Positions 1-13,467 of a stretch of DNA of 64,000 nt are shown piece by piece; the first letter of the stretch is position 1, and each line of letters begins with the position of its first letter. The notes beneath the pieces were generated by a model. It had not been told where the DNA came from and made no database searches. It saw nothing but the letters and a program-made list of their open reading frames with translations. A program made the translations under genes and the position numbers. The stretch spans positions 37,995,501-38,059,500 of the forward strand of contig NC_091247.1 of the NCBI RefSeq assembly GCF_042477335.2. Reading direction: 5' to 3'. The stretch is from Ovis canadensis (taxonomy: Eukaryota; Chordata; Mammalia; Artiodactyla; Bovidae).

Positions 1-366
1 CTGAAATAAAATTATGGCACTGGAGAAGACCCTTGAGAGTCCCTTGGATGTCAAGGAGATCAAACTAGTCAGTCCTAAAGGAGATCAACCCTGAATATTC
101 ATTGGAAGGACTGATGCTGAAGCTCCAATACTTTGGCCACCTGATGTGAAGGGCAAACGCTTTGGAAAAGATCCCGATGCCGGAAAAGATTGAGGGCAAG
201 AGAAGCAGGGGGCGACAGAGGATGAGATGGTGGGATGGTATCACCAGCTCAATGGACATGAGTTTGAGCAAACTCTGGGAGATAGTGCAAGACAGGGAAG
301 CCTGGTGTGCTGCAGTCCATGGGCTCACAAAGAGTCGGACCTGACTTAGGGACTGAACAACAACAA
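1..366 (+). mobile_element. BovB (RTE) LINE 3' end
   Basis: Matches the BovB reverse-transcriptase C-terminus and tail: the plus frame reads [20 protein letters not shown] and on to [17 protein letters not shown]. It ends in gactgaacaacaac and is cut by the window edge. Confidence 0.85.
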
Positions 367-2859
367 CTGAATTAAAAATAATTTCCTAAGATCATACAAC
401 ACTCAGTTCATAACCGTGTTTCTAGGAAGTTAAAAACACAAAGCAAAACTGAAAAGCAAACCTTTCTGATCAGATTCCTGAAAAAGTTTATTCAGGTAGG
501 TGATGATTTTTGATTGAATGATGAAGAGGTTTGTCTTGCCAATAGCCGAAATGCAGTTTACTTTTTGTACTTGAAAATTGCTTGGTGATTTGCAAGGCAC
601 CTAGTCATTATTTCATGATGTTCTTAGCAGTGGTTCTTATCTAAAGTAGATAGGAGTGGTGAGGCAACTGGGACCAAGAATTGTCACGACGTGCCCAGGT
701 CCTGCAGGTGGATCTCAGTGACAGCTTGGACTCTGACTTGGGGTAGTAGACACAGCACTGACCTAAGAGCCTGGAATTGGGAATCCTGGTTCTCCTACTG
801 CTTCTAACCCTGCCTGTGGAACTTGGAGCGTTAGGCCAAACTTCCCCAGCCTTCAGTGTCTTCACCTGTAAAGTGAGGCACTAAGTTAATGGTCTCCAAG
901 GTTCTTTCCCACTTCAATCTCTCTTTGATTCAGTGCCCTTCTGGCCCCTCCTCCTAAACCTTTGGCTTATCTCCATTTGGTTCTGCAGCAGATGTGAAAA
1001 GGGGTAAATTGAGTCATAGGGAAATACTCATTAATAAAACATTGATGAGAAGAGATGTACTTGACTAAAGTCTTCCTGCTTGCTACGGCCAAGTAGGTCC
1101 AGGTCCTTCAAACTAAAGGAGAGTATGAGTCAATATCACAAAACTTCAGTAAGTCAGATGGGACAGAGGATGTGTGAGGAAGATTCTTTCTTCTGTCTGA
1201 GCCGGGAAGGCAACTCCCTGGAGAGAAGCCATTGGGCCGAGATGCTGAGCAGTTGCCTCTGATGCCGACTGCCTTAAAGCAGCATGTGTTAGAGAAGACA
1301 GTGAATCTCTATACAGGAGCAGGGGCCCACACATCCTCTTCCTCACTCCTTGAAAAGAAAACTGCAAAAACCTAAGAGAATATTCCTGGCAGAGTCCACA
1401 GCTTCTAAACAGAAAGGGTAGGTTCAGCTAGAGAACCCCCCATTTCATTAACAAGTGACCCCAGCTTCCCCACCCTTCCCTGTATAACAAGGGCTCCATA
1501 CTGCCTTAACCCCCTTCCTGGTTCTCCCAAATCCCCTGGAACTGGTCCACGGCAGACCTGTGGTCTGACAGGTGAGGACTAGAGCTATTTAAAATTCTTC
1601 ACTTGGAGGAGACGTTAATTTTATATGTATCATGTGAATTTTTTACAACCAGAACATATTCATGCATTGCTTATGTAATTAAAAATAAATAATTAAAATC
1701 TTTGACGGCTGATGGGTTTTTCTCTTTGGCCTCTCAAAGACAAAGCAATCCCCAGGGTGCAGCAAATAGATCTGAGGTTTTCATGGGTGGTGTGTATGTA
1801 TGTGTGTGTGGGAGAGAGAGATGAAAGGGGAGAAGGTGGTATAGGCTCACATTTACAGGAACTGAATAGAAATGATCCAGTAATGCTCACACAACAACTA
1901 TAAACATATTTAAGCACTTACATACAGACCATGGGTACATTAAGAGGCAAATGAAAACTAAGGCTACATCACTACGGTGGAAGCTGGACCAGTGATGGGA
2001 GGTGGGAGAGAAAGATGTAAAGAACCATCTCCTCTAATTCAGTCTATTTTTCCCCCAACTTCTCTCAGAATATCCTCTCCTTTTTTGCCCTCAGTGCTCC
2101 CAGACCTGTCCAGTTGGGAGGCATGTCCTCATCATGTCACTCACAAAACATCTCCCACCAAGGCTCTGAGCATGCTCCTTCTGCAGAGTCCTTTTTCCTC
2201 ATTAGGAAATTAATCACCACCAGCAGCCTGTCCTGGCCACCTCACCTCTGAAGATGCCCTCTCCACCGTGGGAGTCTGATCTGGTCCCATCCCGCTCGAG
2301 CATTCTGGCCACTAGCCCCAGATGTTGAATTGCCATCGATTTGCAATGACTTGTATACTTAAGCTTTACAATTTGTGTGTATATGTTAATAGTTGGTATG
2401 AATACAGCAACTTTTTGTTTTTTAAAGAAAGCAGTCTGTCCCTGTCCTTTAGGGAAGGAGCTCACCGGCGGTCAGGGTGACTGCCCTCAGATGACAGCAT
2501 CCTGCCATCTCACAGAGGGGAGGTAATATCGAGAGCTTCTCTCCTGAAGGAGTCACACACTAGAGTGAGCCCTCCTGATGGAAAGTCAGATGGGAAATGA
2601 CCTCCATGCTTAGCTGCTCGATGTCCTGCTTCTCACTTAGCCTGTCCTCAGAGGGTCTCTGGTGATCTGGTTTTAATGACACACTGCATCTCCTGAAATC
2701 AGCTGAGGTGGACAGCATCCCTCAAAAACATGGGACTGGAAAGGACAAGTTCTAAACCTCGAGGTTGAATAAAAGGCCTTCAGAACAACAAATGCAAAGA
2801 GGGGGCAGACAGGCCACCTACACCTGGCATGACAAGATGTCAAGCCAGTCTTAGCGGCT
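367..2859. other. Intergenic, no gene seen
   Basis: Apart from the MIR noted separately and a short GT/GA-rich stretch at 1790-1822, I recognise nothing. Open frames here are under 90 codons and look like chance. Confidence 0.6.
735..915 (+). repeat. MIR SINE
   Basis: Diverged MIR: tgacctaagagcctgg through cttcacctgtaaagtgagg follows the order of the MIR core and tail. Confidence 0.55.
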
Positions 2860-3190
2860 TGACTTAGCAGCTAAGCACACAGGGACCAGAGTCAGAGCCC
2901 TGGGTTCTAATCCCACCTCTGCCATCAGCTGAAGACTTTTGTCAAGCTACTGGATCCTTCTGGCCCCCAGTATCCCCAGGCCAGAGTTGGTCAGACAGAC
3001 CTCTGCTTGTAGTCTAGGATTTGCTGCTTCTTAATTGTGTAATGTGGGCATGTTATGGAGCCTTTCTAAGCACCCGTGTCATCATCTGAAAAAAAAATGG
3101 CATTACAAATAGCTCCTTGCAGGGTTGTTGTCAGGATTTAGAGACAACAGATCCAAAGCACCTGGTGCAGAAGGCAATCAATACACTAGT
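2860..3190 (+). repeat. MIR-derived sequence (two pieces)
   Basis: Two MIR-like segments, about 2870-2970 and 3010-3185. The second has the tail motif agggttgttgtcaggattt. Confidence 0.55.
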
Positions 3191-4959
3191 CATCCATCAT
3201 CACCACTCACCACCATGCGAGGATGACTCGACAAGCTGTCACCCTGAGGGCAACGACCGTGTCTTCTGACCTTGGCACCCCGCCCCCACCACTTAGTGAC
3301 ATGATGAAAATACTCAATGCTCCATTTGTTTGATGAATTTTTAAAAGCCAGCATCTCCTTTCATTGTATTGACAGAAAGAAGGACTCTGGAAAGAGATGC
3401 CAACTCCCCAGTGGCACCAGACATGATAGATTGGCAGCTCTGGAGGGTACGTGACTCTGTTTGGCTACCTGCATCTGAACCCCGTTCTATTTAGGGGGAA
3501 TTCCCTCCCTGATAAGGAACTGAAACAGCCTGTCTCAAAAGAGTTGAAAAATACCAGCACATCCTTTCCCAGCCTCCCTTGCAGCTAAAACCCAGATTTA
3601 TGCTCTCCTGATCAGACCACTTGGCCAATTTTTCACATGGGAGCTGATGAGACAAAAGAAAAGGAACAAAGGGGTGTGGGTGCCATGACGGCTGAAATGC
3701 TGAATTTCTGGCACAGAAGAGGCCTGGTACTCACAGCAACAGCAGAAGCTGAGTACCTGCACAAAAATGGCAGTGGTGCAAATCTGGTATCTAGTTGTGT
3801 GCTCATCAGACCAGAGCAACTGGAGGCAAACCTCGCAAAGCTTAGCCCTGGTTCTCTGCGAGCTTCCCAAATTCCTTTTAGTATTCTGCTTCTATCCGCC
3901 AGAGTAATCTTCTGGAGCTTGCAACCCAGAATTTGACTGATCAGACAACATGCTTAATCTCAGAAGTTGCTTCCCCATCTTTACAATAAAGTTAATTCCT
4001 TAGGGATAGAAAAAGATGGCTTATGTTCAGTGCCTGGCATCAGAGAACTCAAGAAATACTGTTTCCCTTAAACACAAGTCCAACAGCAGTCAGAGCCTCA
4101 AGCTACACTGTTTTTTATGTTCCTTTTTGACACTAGGGTATCTGTGGTATCTTGGGGATCCACAGAGTTCTAGAGAGGTCCCATCTTGTTGGTTGATTCT
4201 CTGGCTAGACTGAGATCAAAAGGCCAGGAATGAACTGTACCCCAGGTTTACATGTAGAATCACTCAGAGCCATCCAGAGTGATGGGACCAGACTCCAAGA
4301 CATGACTAGCTATTGCCCTCAGTTCAAAGAAATCACAACTAATATCTCTAAGTTCCCTGGAATCCTTCAGATGAAAAGGGTGGATCCCAGCATGAATAAA
4401 TACCCTTTTAACGCTTTCAAGATTTTAATTTCTTCCATTTTCAAAATTTGCTAAAATTGGGATAAGAAACAGTTACATTTATTATCTCTTATGCTCACAG
4501 ACTGGTTTCTGTCCCTTTGTTAAGGCGCCTGCACCTCAAGGGAACCGGCACCAGGTGGAGATAGAGAGCCGTGTGTTCTGACTAAGGCGCCTTGACAGAA
4601 ATTCGAGGGTGTGACTTGTAACTGCTTTAGACTCACCTTGTGGATTTGTAGATGACTTTGAAATCCGATAACTGCAAGAAAATGAAAGCCACTCAGACTG
4701 GCTTAAGCAAAAAGGGGTGATTCACTAGATGTACAGCAGGGGATCTCATAGAACCCAAGGACAGTAAGGACAGCCAGATCTCAGAAGAATCCCTCTCTCC
4801 TTTTCTGTGGCCAGAGGAACCTTGTCCCTAATCCTCCCAGCCACTCCCTTCACTCTTTCCTCCTAGCTCGCTACCTTTATTGTTCCCTCGTTTCACCTCT
4901 TCTGTCCTCTTTACCTAAAATAGCAGCCTCTCGATTCCATCTATCTCTCTGGTCCTGGT
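3191..4959. other. Intergenic, no gene seen
   Basis: Unique-looking DNA. Around 4660-4800 there may be an old interspersed repeat (ggcttaagcaaaaaggggtga); I cannot name it. No coding signature. Confidence 0.55.
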
Positions 4960-5160
4960 GACTTTTCTTTTTCTTCATAGTGTTCACTACTGCCAGAGCA
5001 TAGAGTGCACGTTTATTTATTTTATGTTTCCCTTTTGCCCCACCAGAATGTGGACTCTACGAGGAAATGGACTGTGGTTTGCTTATTGCTGCATCACCTG
5101 TGGCCTGAGGAGGGTGCAGTGCATAGAAGTAACTCAGTGAATAGCTCTGAATGGGTGGGT
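4960..5160 (+). repeat. L2/MIR-like 3' end
   Basis: The pattern 'gttcactactgccagagcatag ... gtgcatagaagtaactcag' resembles the L2 3' end in diverged form. Confidence 0.35.
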
Positions 5161-5492
5161 GGACGAAAGAATGAGTGAATAACCCTTGCCTCCCCTGCTG
5201 CCCGAGTGCTGTTCTCTGTGTCTGGGTGCTCGTGCAGACATGGCTGCCTAGCACAGGTGTCCGTGTCCTGCCCTCCCCACTCAGGCTCCTGACTAGCAAC
5301 TAATTCAGTTTCTTAGTGCAGTTCTTGAAGATAGAATCTGATTGGCTGTGCCCAACCTATAAATGAGTTCCTTAGGAGTCCACCCGAATTCCAAAGACCT
5401 TGGGTTGCATAATGGGGTTCAGAGCACCAAAAGGCAGCCAGGACTATGGGCAGAAATGATTTGTATTCCTATGTTAAAAACCATTATGGGCA

Positions 5493-5699
5493 TGTGCTAA
5501 GTTGTGTCCGACTCTTTGTGACCCCATGGGCTGTAGCCTGCCAGGCTCCTCTGTCCGTGGGATTCTCCAGGCAAGAATACTGGAGTGGGATACCATGCCC
5601 TCCTCCCCGGGGATCTTCCTGACTCAGGGATAGAACCCCCATCTCTTATGTCTCCTGCATTGCAGGCAGGTTCTTTACCACTAGCACCACCTGGGAAGC
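5493..5699 (-). mobile_element. Bov-tA SINE with target-site duplication
   Basis: Reverse-oriented tRNA-derived ruminant SINE, from the BovA end (gtgtccgactctttgtgac) to the head (cacctgggaagcc). It is flanked by a perfect 12-bp duplication, ccattatgggca, at 5481-5492 and 5700-5711. Confidence 0.95.
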
Positions 5700-5726
5700 C
5701 CATTATGGGCACAGTCTTTGTTTAAT

Positions 5727-5757
5727 TGTGTGTGCGTGTGTGTGTGTGTGTGTGTGT
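5727..5757. repeat. (GT)n microsatellite
   Basis: About fifteen GT units with one gtgc interruption. Confidence 0.95.
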
Positions 5758-7959
5758 AATCACAAAAACCAAAGAGTGATTGCCCCAAATAATCCATGAG
5801 GAACTTGAACAGTCACTCCTTGTTTTCTGTGATGACATGCATACACACAAAATTAAACAAAATCCACGCGGTTGTGTCTTTCTTCATGAATTCCCAACTG
5901 TTTCTACAAAAGCCCTTCTAAGTGATCTTCTCAGGAGTGCTGATTGGAAGGCTAAACTTTGCATGAAACCTGGACCCCAACTCAACCCCGAAGCAATTAA
6001 GCTTTTCCCTTGACAGACCCTTCGTGCTGTGGTTTCCTTCTGTCCCAAGAAACCCTCAACCATTTCTCTGCTGAACATCCACTTGATTATGAGCTGAACT
6101 CCTTTCGTCTGTAACTCCCCGCATCATCAGTTCTCTCTGTGTCTGGTCCCAGTTGGCCTTAAACTGAGACAAAGCCTCTACTGTGAAACTCCTTGTTTCT
6201 CTCTCTCCCACCCTTCACAGAGGAAGAAAACACCCCAGCCAGCTTCCTCTTCTCTAGAAGCTAGAATAGGGTGCAATCACTGCAATGTTAATTAACTAAC
6301 AGACACTTGGTCTGGTTGCCCTGGTAATGCTCGCTGAAGTGTCAGAACCCTTCCAGAACAGCACGTCCAGCAGGCAATTAACAGTTTTCTTCACACATAT
6401 AAGCCAAATGCAAGAGCGCCTGGTACAGAGATGGGCACCCAGGGACTCTCCATAAGCACCTGCTGACTAGGTGACGGTGCCTTGGCCAACAAGGACAGTG
6501 CAGGGTCTGCTGGCTCAAACATCTGAAGGCGTTTAGAGCTGGTGGCTGAGACACCATCCAAGGGGACTAGCAGCCAGTGTGATTTTACAAGAGCTTCAGC
6601 GTGGTGCTAACACCTTAGAAATAACCTAGAAGAACAGGGGAAATTCTGTATAAGCCCTTTGCCAGGCCAGGCTGCCCTTGGACTGGAAGAGGGAAGAGCT
6701 AGGTTGATTCCTTCTGTGCCTGTCAATGCCACGACCATCTCCCAAGGCAGCAGCAAAGACTTTCCACATTGAACCTCAGCCTCAGCAGTTCCCCCATAGC
6801 AGGCTATGAGCCCAAGTCGTGCTGGGTCAGATATCCAGTCAGGAAAGTCTCCCTCACCCAACTGTGAGTAACAAAGAATGCTGACTTTATACATAAAGAC
6901 AGGAACTGGCTTTCAGCTTAGCTAGACAAGCATGATATTTCCAGCCTGCTTCTTCTGAAGCTGTGTTTGTGGCTCCCATCTTTAAGAAAGGTGAGTATAC
7001 CCAGGTTCATCTCAAATTCAAATGTAAACTGTTTGCTCCATGACATGCCCAGTTGCTTCTCACACTTCTTTTTGAAGATAAAGAATGAATGAGACCCACT
7101 CAAGCTGGCCTACTTAAAGGAGAGTTTATTGAAAAGATATAGAACTCACAGCCACCCGACTCAGGCAAAGAAGCAGCTAATGTCATAAACACCAGCAGGA
7201 TGATGGAGCTGGGGCTGAGCCAACTGTGCTCCAGATGGGAAAAGGGGGTGGGTTTGGAAACCACGGAGAGCGTGCGGTTTGCCGAGAGAGACAATGAATG
7301 TACATAACTTATTTAACTTAAGTTATGAGTTAACTTATTTTACATGATATGCAGAAGCTGGTTGGAGAGAAGGGCAACGTTAACTCTATGCAGAGAGGGA
7401 GTCACAGAGAACATGGCTTGGAACTGGGGCTTATTAGAAGGTGGATAGATGTAGACCTGCAGGAATGGAGGGGAATGGGGACTCAAATGTTGCCTGGGGT
7501 ATGTTTCAGGCTGGAGGACGAGTTGTCACACTAGTGTACTTTATACATAGCCTTCTGATTGCCCAGCGAGGAGTCAAACTTGAAAAAATAAATCAGGTAA
7601 TATGGAAAGTGCGGGAGGTACTCATTTAACTTTGACCAGTGTGCGTCGGGTGTCTCTTCTGTGACAGGCACCATGATTACCACAAACCCACAGCGCACAG
7701 GCACGGCCCTGAGGGTGCTTAGGGTGCAAGCTCACCATCTTTACAGCCCGCGGAACAGTCTCCGAAAGCAGAGTCTGAAGAACACCTGGTCAGTGTCACC
7801 TGGTCAGCTTTGGGAATCCAAACACAGATTCCCAGGCTTCTCCTGGGACAAACCAAATCGACTCTCTGAACTAGATCCCCAGAATCCTCCTTTAAAGCAA
7901 ATCCACCAGAGTGTGTATGCATCTCAAGCACGAGAATGGAGTGAGGGGGCAGAGGAGAA
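5758..7959. other. Intergenic, no gene seen
   Basis: No recognisable gene or young repeat. The longest open frames lack any family signature. Confidence 0.55.
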
Positions 7960-8145
7960 AATAAGTATTTTACAAGTGACTGTACACCAGGCGTGGCAAG
8001 CATTTTACGCAGTAATTCCTGTAATCCTCCCAGTGACACTACAGTGTTTATATTACTACCTCCATTTTATAGATGGAGAGAGGTTAAATGTTTTAGCTAA
8101 TGATAAAACGTGTAGGTTAGAAAATAGAGGTTCCAAGAAAATTTT
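7960..8145 (-). repeat. MIR SINE
   Basis: Reverse MIR: 'cagtaattcctgtaatcctc ... ccattttatagatggagagagg ... ttagctaat' follows the MIR order. Confidence 0.65.
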
Positions 8146-9159
8146 TTAAGTTCAGTACAACAGTTAAAACATTGAGGCGGACCACCATGTTTTAGCTCAC
8201 CCACAGAATGCCATCAGTCGTTTTGATGAAAATGCCAGATGAAGATTTACAGATGATTTTCCCAACAGAGACAAGCAGGCGTAGCTCCTATGGGCAGCTC
8301 CAGGACAGGGGACATAGTCAGGAAGGAAAAGGGAGAATCAGGAAAGAAGAACATCGACTGCAAATTGGAAAACTGAGTCAGGTAAATCCGAAGATCACCA
8401 CGAAAGGGCCACTGGAGGACTTCATGTGCTATCACTTGGTAAAGTCATTGACTGGCAGGTAAAACTGCCTCCCTAGCACTGAGACTCTGTGAGAATTCAC
8501 TGGCCCAGAAGTACAGACCCTGCAGAGTCACTTCTAATAGGGAGAAACAGTAAGCAAAACTATCAACACCCTTTCTTTCCCCTCCACTGCCATTTCAATA
8601 TAACTTCCTGGGTCGGGCAATCCCTGATCCTTCCTGGATTGCAGACCATATCCACCAAAGCAGACACAAACCCAGAGAACCAAATCTGCAATGAAGCCAC
8701 TGAGAGTTATAAGGAGAGAATTGCCAGGTAGAATGAGCAGGCTTGAGACTGCCGTAGACAACAGCGGAGGTTTAATTTCATTGTGCAGGGGAAGACTGGC
8801 AAGCATGTCCCAACAGGCACGGATTATTGCAGTGGAGGTGAAATATTTCATAGGATATTTTCAGACAGAGATGCATGCAGAGGAAACTGTTCCAAATATA
8901 TATATTTTAAAATATCTTTGCAGTAACAAGCTAGGTAGGAGCATGTGGGTAATTGATACATATGCATGAGAGCATAATTAAGAACTATAAGACCTGGAAG
9001 ATTTTCAAGCTCTATGGCAATTATAAACTATGAAAAAATACCCTTCCTTGGGGTGTAAGGCTATTATTCAAGCATCTCGCCTCATTATCGTCGCTGAAAC
9101 TTACATAGCACTGCACAGAAATGGAATAAACAAGGGGTGAGTTGTCATAAACTAATAAT
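8146..9159. other. Intergenic, no gene seen
   Basis: No recognisable feature apart from AT-rich stretches near 8890-8920. Confidence 0.55.
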
Positions 9160-9830
9160 GACTCCTGGCTTTGTGTTTTTCTGAGAGTCTTCCCACACAA
9201 GATCTTATTGGATCCCTACATGTATTAGTTTTCTATTGCTGCTGTAACAAATTACTACACATAGAGAGGCTTAAAATAACCTTTTTTTCTCTTAAAACTC
9301 TGAAAGTCAGAAATTCAAAATGAATCTTGCAGGGCTACATCAAAGTGTCAGAGGGGTTAGGGAGGGTTTTCCTTATGAAAGCTCTGGGATAATCTGTTTC
9401 TTCCCTCTTCCAACTTGTAGTCCTTGGTCTGTGGCCCCTTCTTGCACCTTCAAGGCCAGTCACACAACATCTCCTGGTCTCTCACTGCTTCTGTGACCAC
9501 ATCGTCTTCTGTCCCTCTGATCCCCTGCCTCTTCCTTACAAAGATCCCGGCAATTACACCAGACCCATCTGCATAATCCAAGATAATCTCCCCATCTCAA
9601 GGATTAATTTAATTCAAATTACAAAATTTAATTACATCTGCAAAGTCCCCTTTGCCATATATGGTCACACAGTTACAGGTTCCAAGGGTGCAAAAATCTT
9701 GGGGAAGAGGGGGGCATTGCTCAGGTAACCACACTCTAAAAATCCTATGAAGCAGGCACACCTAAATCCCATTTTGCAGAGGAACAAACTGAGATCCAGA
9801 AGGCTTCTTGACTCGCCTTTGTTGGGTAAG
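9160..9830 (-). repeat. MIR split by an older-type insertion
   Basis: The MIR 5' side lies at 9160-9225 (ttcccacacaagatcttattgg) and its continuation at 9740-9830 (tcccattttgcagaggaacaaactgag). They are separated by the repeat annotated at 9226-9738. Confidence 0.5.
9226..9738 (+). mobile_element. Ancient interspersed repeat, name uncertain
   Basis: Begins tattagttttctattgctgc and runs to caggttccaagggtgc. This is a widely dispersed mammalian repeat that I recognise by sequence but cannot name with certainty. Confidence 0.6.
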
Positions 9831-9967
9831 CTCATTCACGTGTCCCACCAACATTTACTGAGTGTCTTCGGTGTGGCAGATGGTTATATACACAGCAGAG
9901 GAAAATCTACCTTGAGGAGCTGGTAGGAACAATAAACAGTTATTTAAAGACTCACATAGATACAAAT

Positions 9968-10186
9968 GGGCTTCCTAGGTGGCACTAGTGGTAAAGAAGC
10001 TGCCTGCCAATGCAGGAGGTGGTGAAGACATGGGTTCGATCCCTGGGTCGGGAAGATCTCCTGGAGAAGGGCATGGCAACCCACCCCAGTATTCTTGCCT
10101 GGAGAATCCCAGGGACAGAGAAGCCTGGCGGGCTTCAATCCATAGGGTTGCAAAGAGTCAGACACAACTGAAGCAGCTTAACACAC
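9968..10186 (+). mobile_element. Bov-tA SINE
   Basis: Forward copy from gggcttcctaggtggc to caaagagtcagacacaactg. An imperfect duplication (ctcacatagatacaaat / ctcatagatacagat) flanks it. Confidence 0.93.
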
Positions 10187-11317
10187 ACGCAGGCTCATAG
10201 ATACAGATATATTGTGCTGTAAAGGAATGGGAAGGTAGGAAAGAAAAGCGGCAGAGGAATCATCATTTAGATTTGTGGGGAGTAAGGACAGGGGAAGCCT
10301 CCCTGAGAAAACAGTGTTTATGCGAAGACCTGAAGATGTATGGGAGGAGATAGCCAAAAAGAGGTGGGGGGGGCAGCATTTAATTTTGAGGGAACAGAGA
10401 ATGAAAATTCCCTGATGTTGGGAGAAATCTGTAACAGCAGGACAGACCAGCATAGTGAGAAAACATCACCTCTGCCTGGAAGCATTTCCTGAATCTGGAC
10501 CATGGATCCCCCCTGGACTGACATGACCGCTTGCACTGTCCCCTTACCAGAATACCACGCTGACTTCTCTTTAACCAGACTGAATGATGGAGAGCAAGAC
10601 TGGGTCTGTTCATCTCTGAATACCTAGCCTGGCACAGCTCTTGGCATGAAGTAGGTTCTCAATAAACACTCCTAGGATAAATGCACAAATAAGTAATATA
10701 TGGCATTTGGATCCTTCTCTGTCTCAGGACCTGCAAACTCAGGCCACAGGCCCACAAAGGCAGAGCCCCCCAGCCCTTCCAGATACACAGGCTCCCGCGG
10801 CAGCTGGAGGCCTCCCCCAAATGGAGAAGGTGGTAGGAAAGCTGATTTGCCCATAAGTAAATAACTGTTGTAATTATGGAACATTATTCTCAACAGACCA
10901 GCAGACGGAAACCAATTTGCATAACAGACACAGTTATTCATGGAAATGTTTGTGATTTATCTACCAAAGCAGATGAAGACCCTAAAATGAATGTGTATAT
11001 GCCAGCACCAAGAAGCTAAATGCTCACTTCCTCCTCTTCTCAGAACGGTACCCACGCACTGCCAACAGGTCACATTAGGCATCTTCAGATCTCTTTACAT
11101 TGGGGAGCTCTGGAGAAAGTGCAGATCTAAGAGGGAGAAGAGGATGGATGCAGAAATGTACACTGACCAGCATTCTCCTTTATGCCAAGAGGTGAGGGCT
11201 ACCAGTGCCCAACTGATGGGTACCTTATAGGACTCTGGTGTGTTCTGGAAACCTATCTCTGGAGTGCATCTTGGAAAGAAGCAGGGAACAAATGAAATCT
11301 GGCAAAGTAAAGTCGGT
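10187..11317. other. Intergenic, no gene seen
   Basis: Possible old repeat traces (an L2-like end near 10625-10680). No coding evidence. Confidence 0.5.
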
Positions 11318-11430
11318 TCTTAATAACATCAGAACTTTGCATACATCAGAATCATTTTAGTGATTTTTTGTGTGTGTAAAAACTTGGACTTTCATGTCTT
11401 GGCCCCAGAATTTCAGATTTACGTGGTGAA
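11318..11430 (+). repeat. MER5-like hAT fragment
   Basis: The order 'cattttagtgatt ... ggccccagaatttcagattt' resembles the MER5 family in a diverged form. Confidence 0.4.
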
Positions 11431-11651
11431 TGAAGGCGCCTCCCTGCATTCGCTGAGAATCAGCCATTCTGAAGTTCAACCCACAGAAAATCGTCTATAA
11501 GCTGGGAGAACATGCCATGCCCTGAAAGTGCCACATGTTAAAATGAAGAGGGTGATCTGTGGGCCCCTGAAAGCTGTGCAGCTAAAAGCCCCAGGCAATC
11601 TGATATAAGGGCACACTGGCCGCACACACTGAGGAGGTGACCAGGTCCTCT

Positions 11652-11787
11652 GAAAATGAAAGGGAAAGTTGCCCAGTCACGTCCAACTCTTTGGGACCCC
11701 ATGGACTATATAGCCTGCCAGGCTCCTCTGTCCGTTGAATTTTCCAGGCAAGAATTCTGGAGTGGGTTGCCATTTCCTTCTCCACAG
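11652..11787 (-). mobile_element. BovA SINE monomer
   Basis: Reverse BovA unit from cccagtcacgtccaactc to gttgccatttccttctcc, without the tRNA-derived head. Confidence 0.9.
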
Positions 11788-12099
11788 CATGTCAATTACC
11801 CAAATCCCAGAGTCCACTTGTCTAAACCAAGTAAACAATCAAGAACCTCAGTTCTGAAGCAAAACTGAGCTCCTTTAAAGACCACTTCCCTTATGAATGG
11901 GAGTGAATAGTGAGAGCTCTTACAAACCATTAGGAAACTAAGCTGCAGGGGACAAGCAGGTACTCCCCAAATGGAACTTCAAAAATGTGGGAGTCTGAGG
12001 GAGAAATTCACAGTTGAAGATAAAGACCTGGGGTTGACTGTTAAGGTCTTCATTTCTTCTAGAAAATTAATTTCTAAATGCCTATTCACTGAGCGCTGA

Positions 12100-12472
12100 A
12101 GAACTGATGCTTTTGAACTGTGGTGTTGGAGAAGACTCTTGAGAGTCCCTTGGACTGCAAGGAGATCCAACCAGTCCATTCTGAAGGAGATCAGCCCTAG
12201 GATTTCTTTGGAAGGAATGATGCTAAAGCTGAAACTCCAGTACGTTGGCCACCTCATGCGAAGAGTTGACTCATTGGAAAAGACTCTGATGCTGGGAGGG
12301 ATTGGGGGCAGGAGGAGAAGGGGATGACAGAGGATGAGACGGCTGGATGGCATCACTAACTCAATGGACATGAGTCTGAGTGAACTCTGGGAGCTGGTGA
12401 TGGACAGGGAGGCCTGGCGTGCTACGATTCATGGGGTTGCAAAGAGTCAGACATGACTGAGCGACTGAACTG
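12100..12472 (+). mobile_element. BovB (RTE) LINE 3' end
   Basis: Runs from gaactgatgcttttgaactg to gcgactgaactgattcac, the usual BovB 3' tail. The reading frame is interrupted, so this is a dead fragment. Confidence 0.9.
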
Positions 12473-13467
12473 ATTCACAACATTTAATTGCTTGACTTAT
12501 AAAAAAAAGAATTATTTTTGAGGAGTGGAAAAGCTTTCTGTTTCAAAATCCCAAACTTAACTCAAAGGCTGGCCTTCCTTAAGGCCCCTGCACACTTTCT
12601 ATTGTTTTTGGCTTAAAGGATATTTATGTAAGCTCCCATGGGCTGCCAGCAACATTAAAGGCAGCAGTTATTAGTGAAATAAACCAACACACATGGTGCT
12701 TTAAGGGTAGGACAGATCACAGAGAATCTCTTTGATCAAAACTAATGGGAATCTACACTCCTGATGGGGATTAACTGTCTAAAAGGAAATATTTCCTGGA
12801 GTAAGTCGGGCTGGGGCAGTGACTGAGAGTTTGCCCTGGTGAATTACAGGCCCTCCCCACAGGCTCAGGGAAGCAGCCACTCAAAAACGCAATCAACGTA
12901 TAATGATCTGTAAACTTAGCGCAGCCTGCGACAGACACTCCATGTGTTCAGATGGAGATGATGTCATACAAGCGCCAGCAGATGGATGGAAGTAACTGAC
13001 AGCTGATGGGGGCGCAGCAGGAAGGCAGAGCCCGCCGCGGTTGTGGAGCACTGTCCAGGGAGACGATAGGAGTGCGCATCTGGCAGTGCAAATATTTAAT
13101 CACTCAGAAGGCCTGTGCAGCAGGGGCACAGGCTTGTCTCACTCCCTGGGCTTTAAGTCTGTTTAGCCATTTAATGACCTGTTTGCTTTTCCAGGTTCCC
13201 AGAGGTGGTGCTTCTTGGAGGGTGGACATGAGCATTTGGTCACCCTAAAGGAGCCTCCTCTGGGTGGATGCATTTCCAGAATGCATTACAAGGACATGAG
13301 CAGGCACTGGGGACCCAGCTGTCCAGAGACTGGTCACTTCCGGGTGACCCGGGGTTTCTGACCTGAAGCATCTTGAGCTGTGAAAGTCACACTACCGTAC
13401 AGCCCCTCGGAGGCCCAGACAGGAGCTGATCTCTTCTCTTCCTCAGCCTCCCACTACTTCTTAATAA
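12473..13467. other. Intergenic, no gene seen
   Basis: No recognised feature. The moderately GC-rich stretch near 13000-13060 is not CpG-dense enough for an island. Confidence 0.5.

Noticed and set aside
5493-5699. tRNA gene
   Set aside because: The tRNA-like box A/B parts belong to the Bov-tA SINE head; no intact cloverleaf was identified here or in the other SINE copies.
7661-8149. 162-codon open frame on the plus strand
   Set aside because: It runs into a MIR element and shows no protein-family features.
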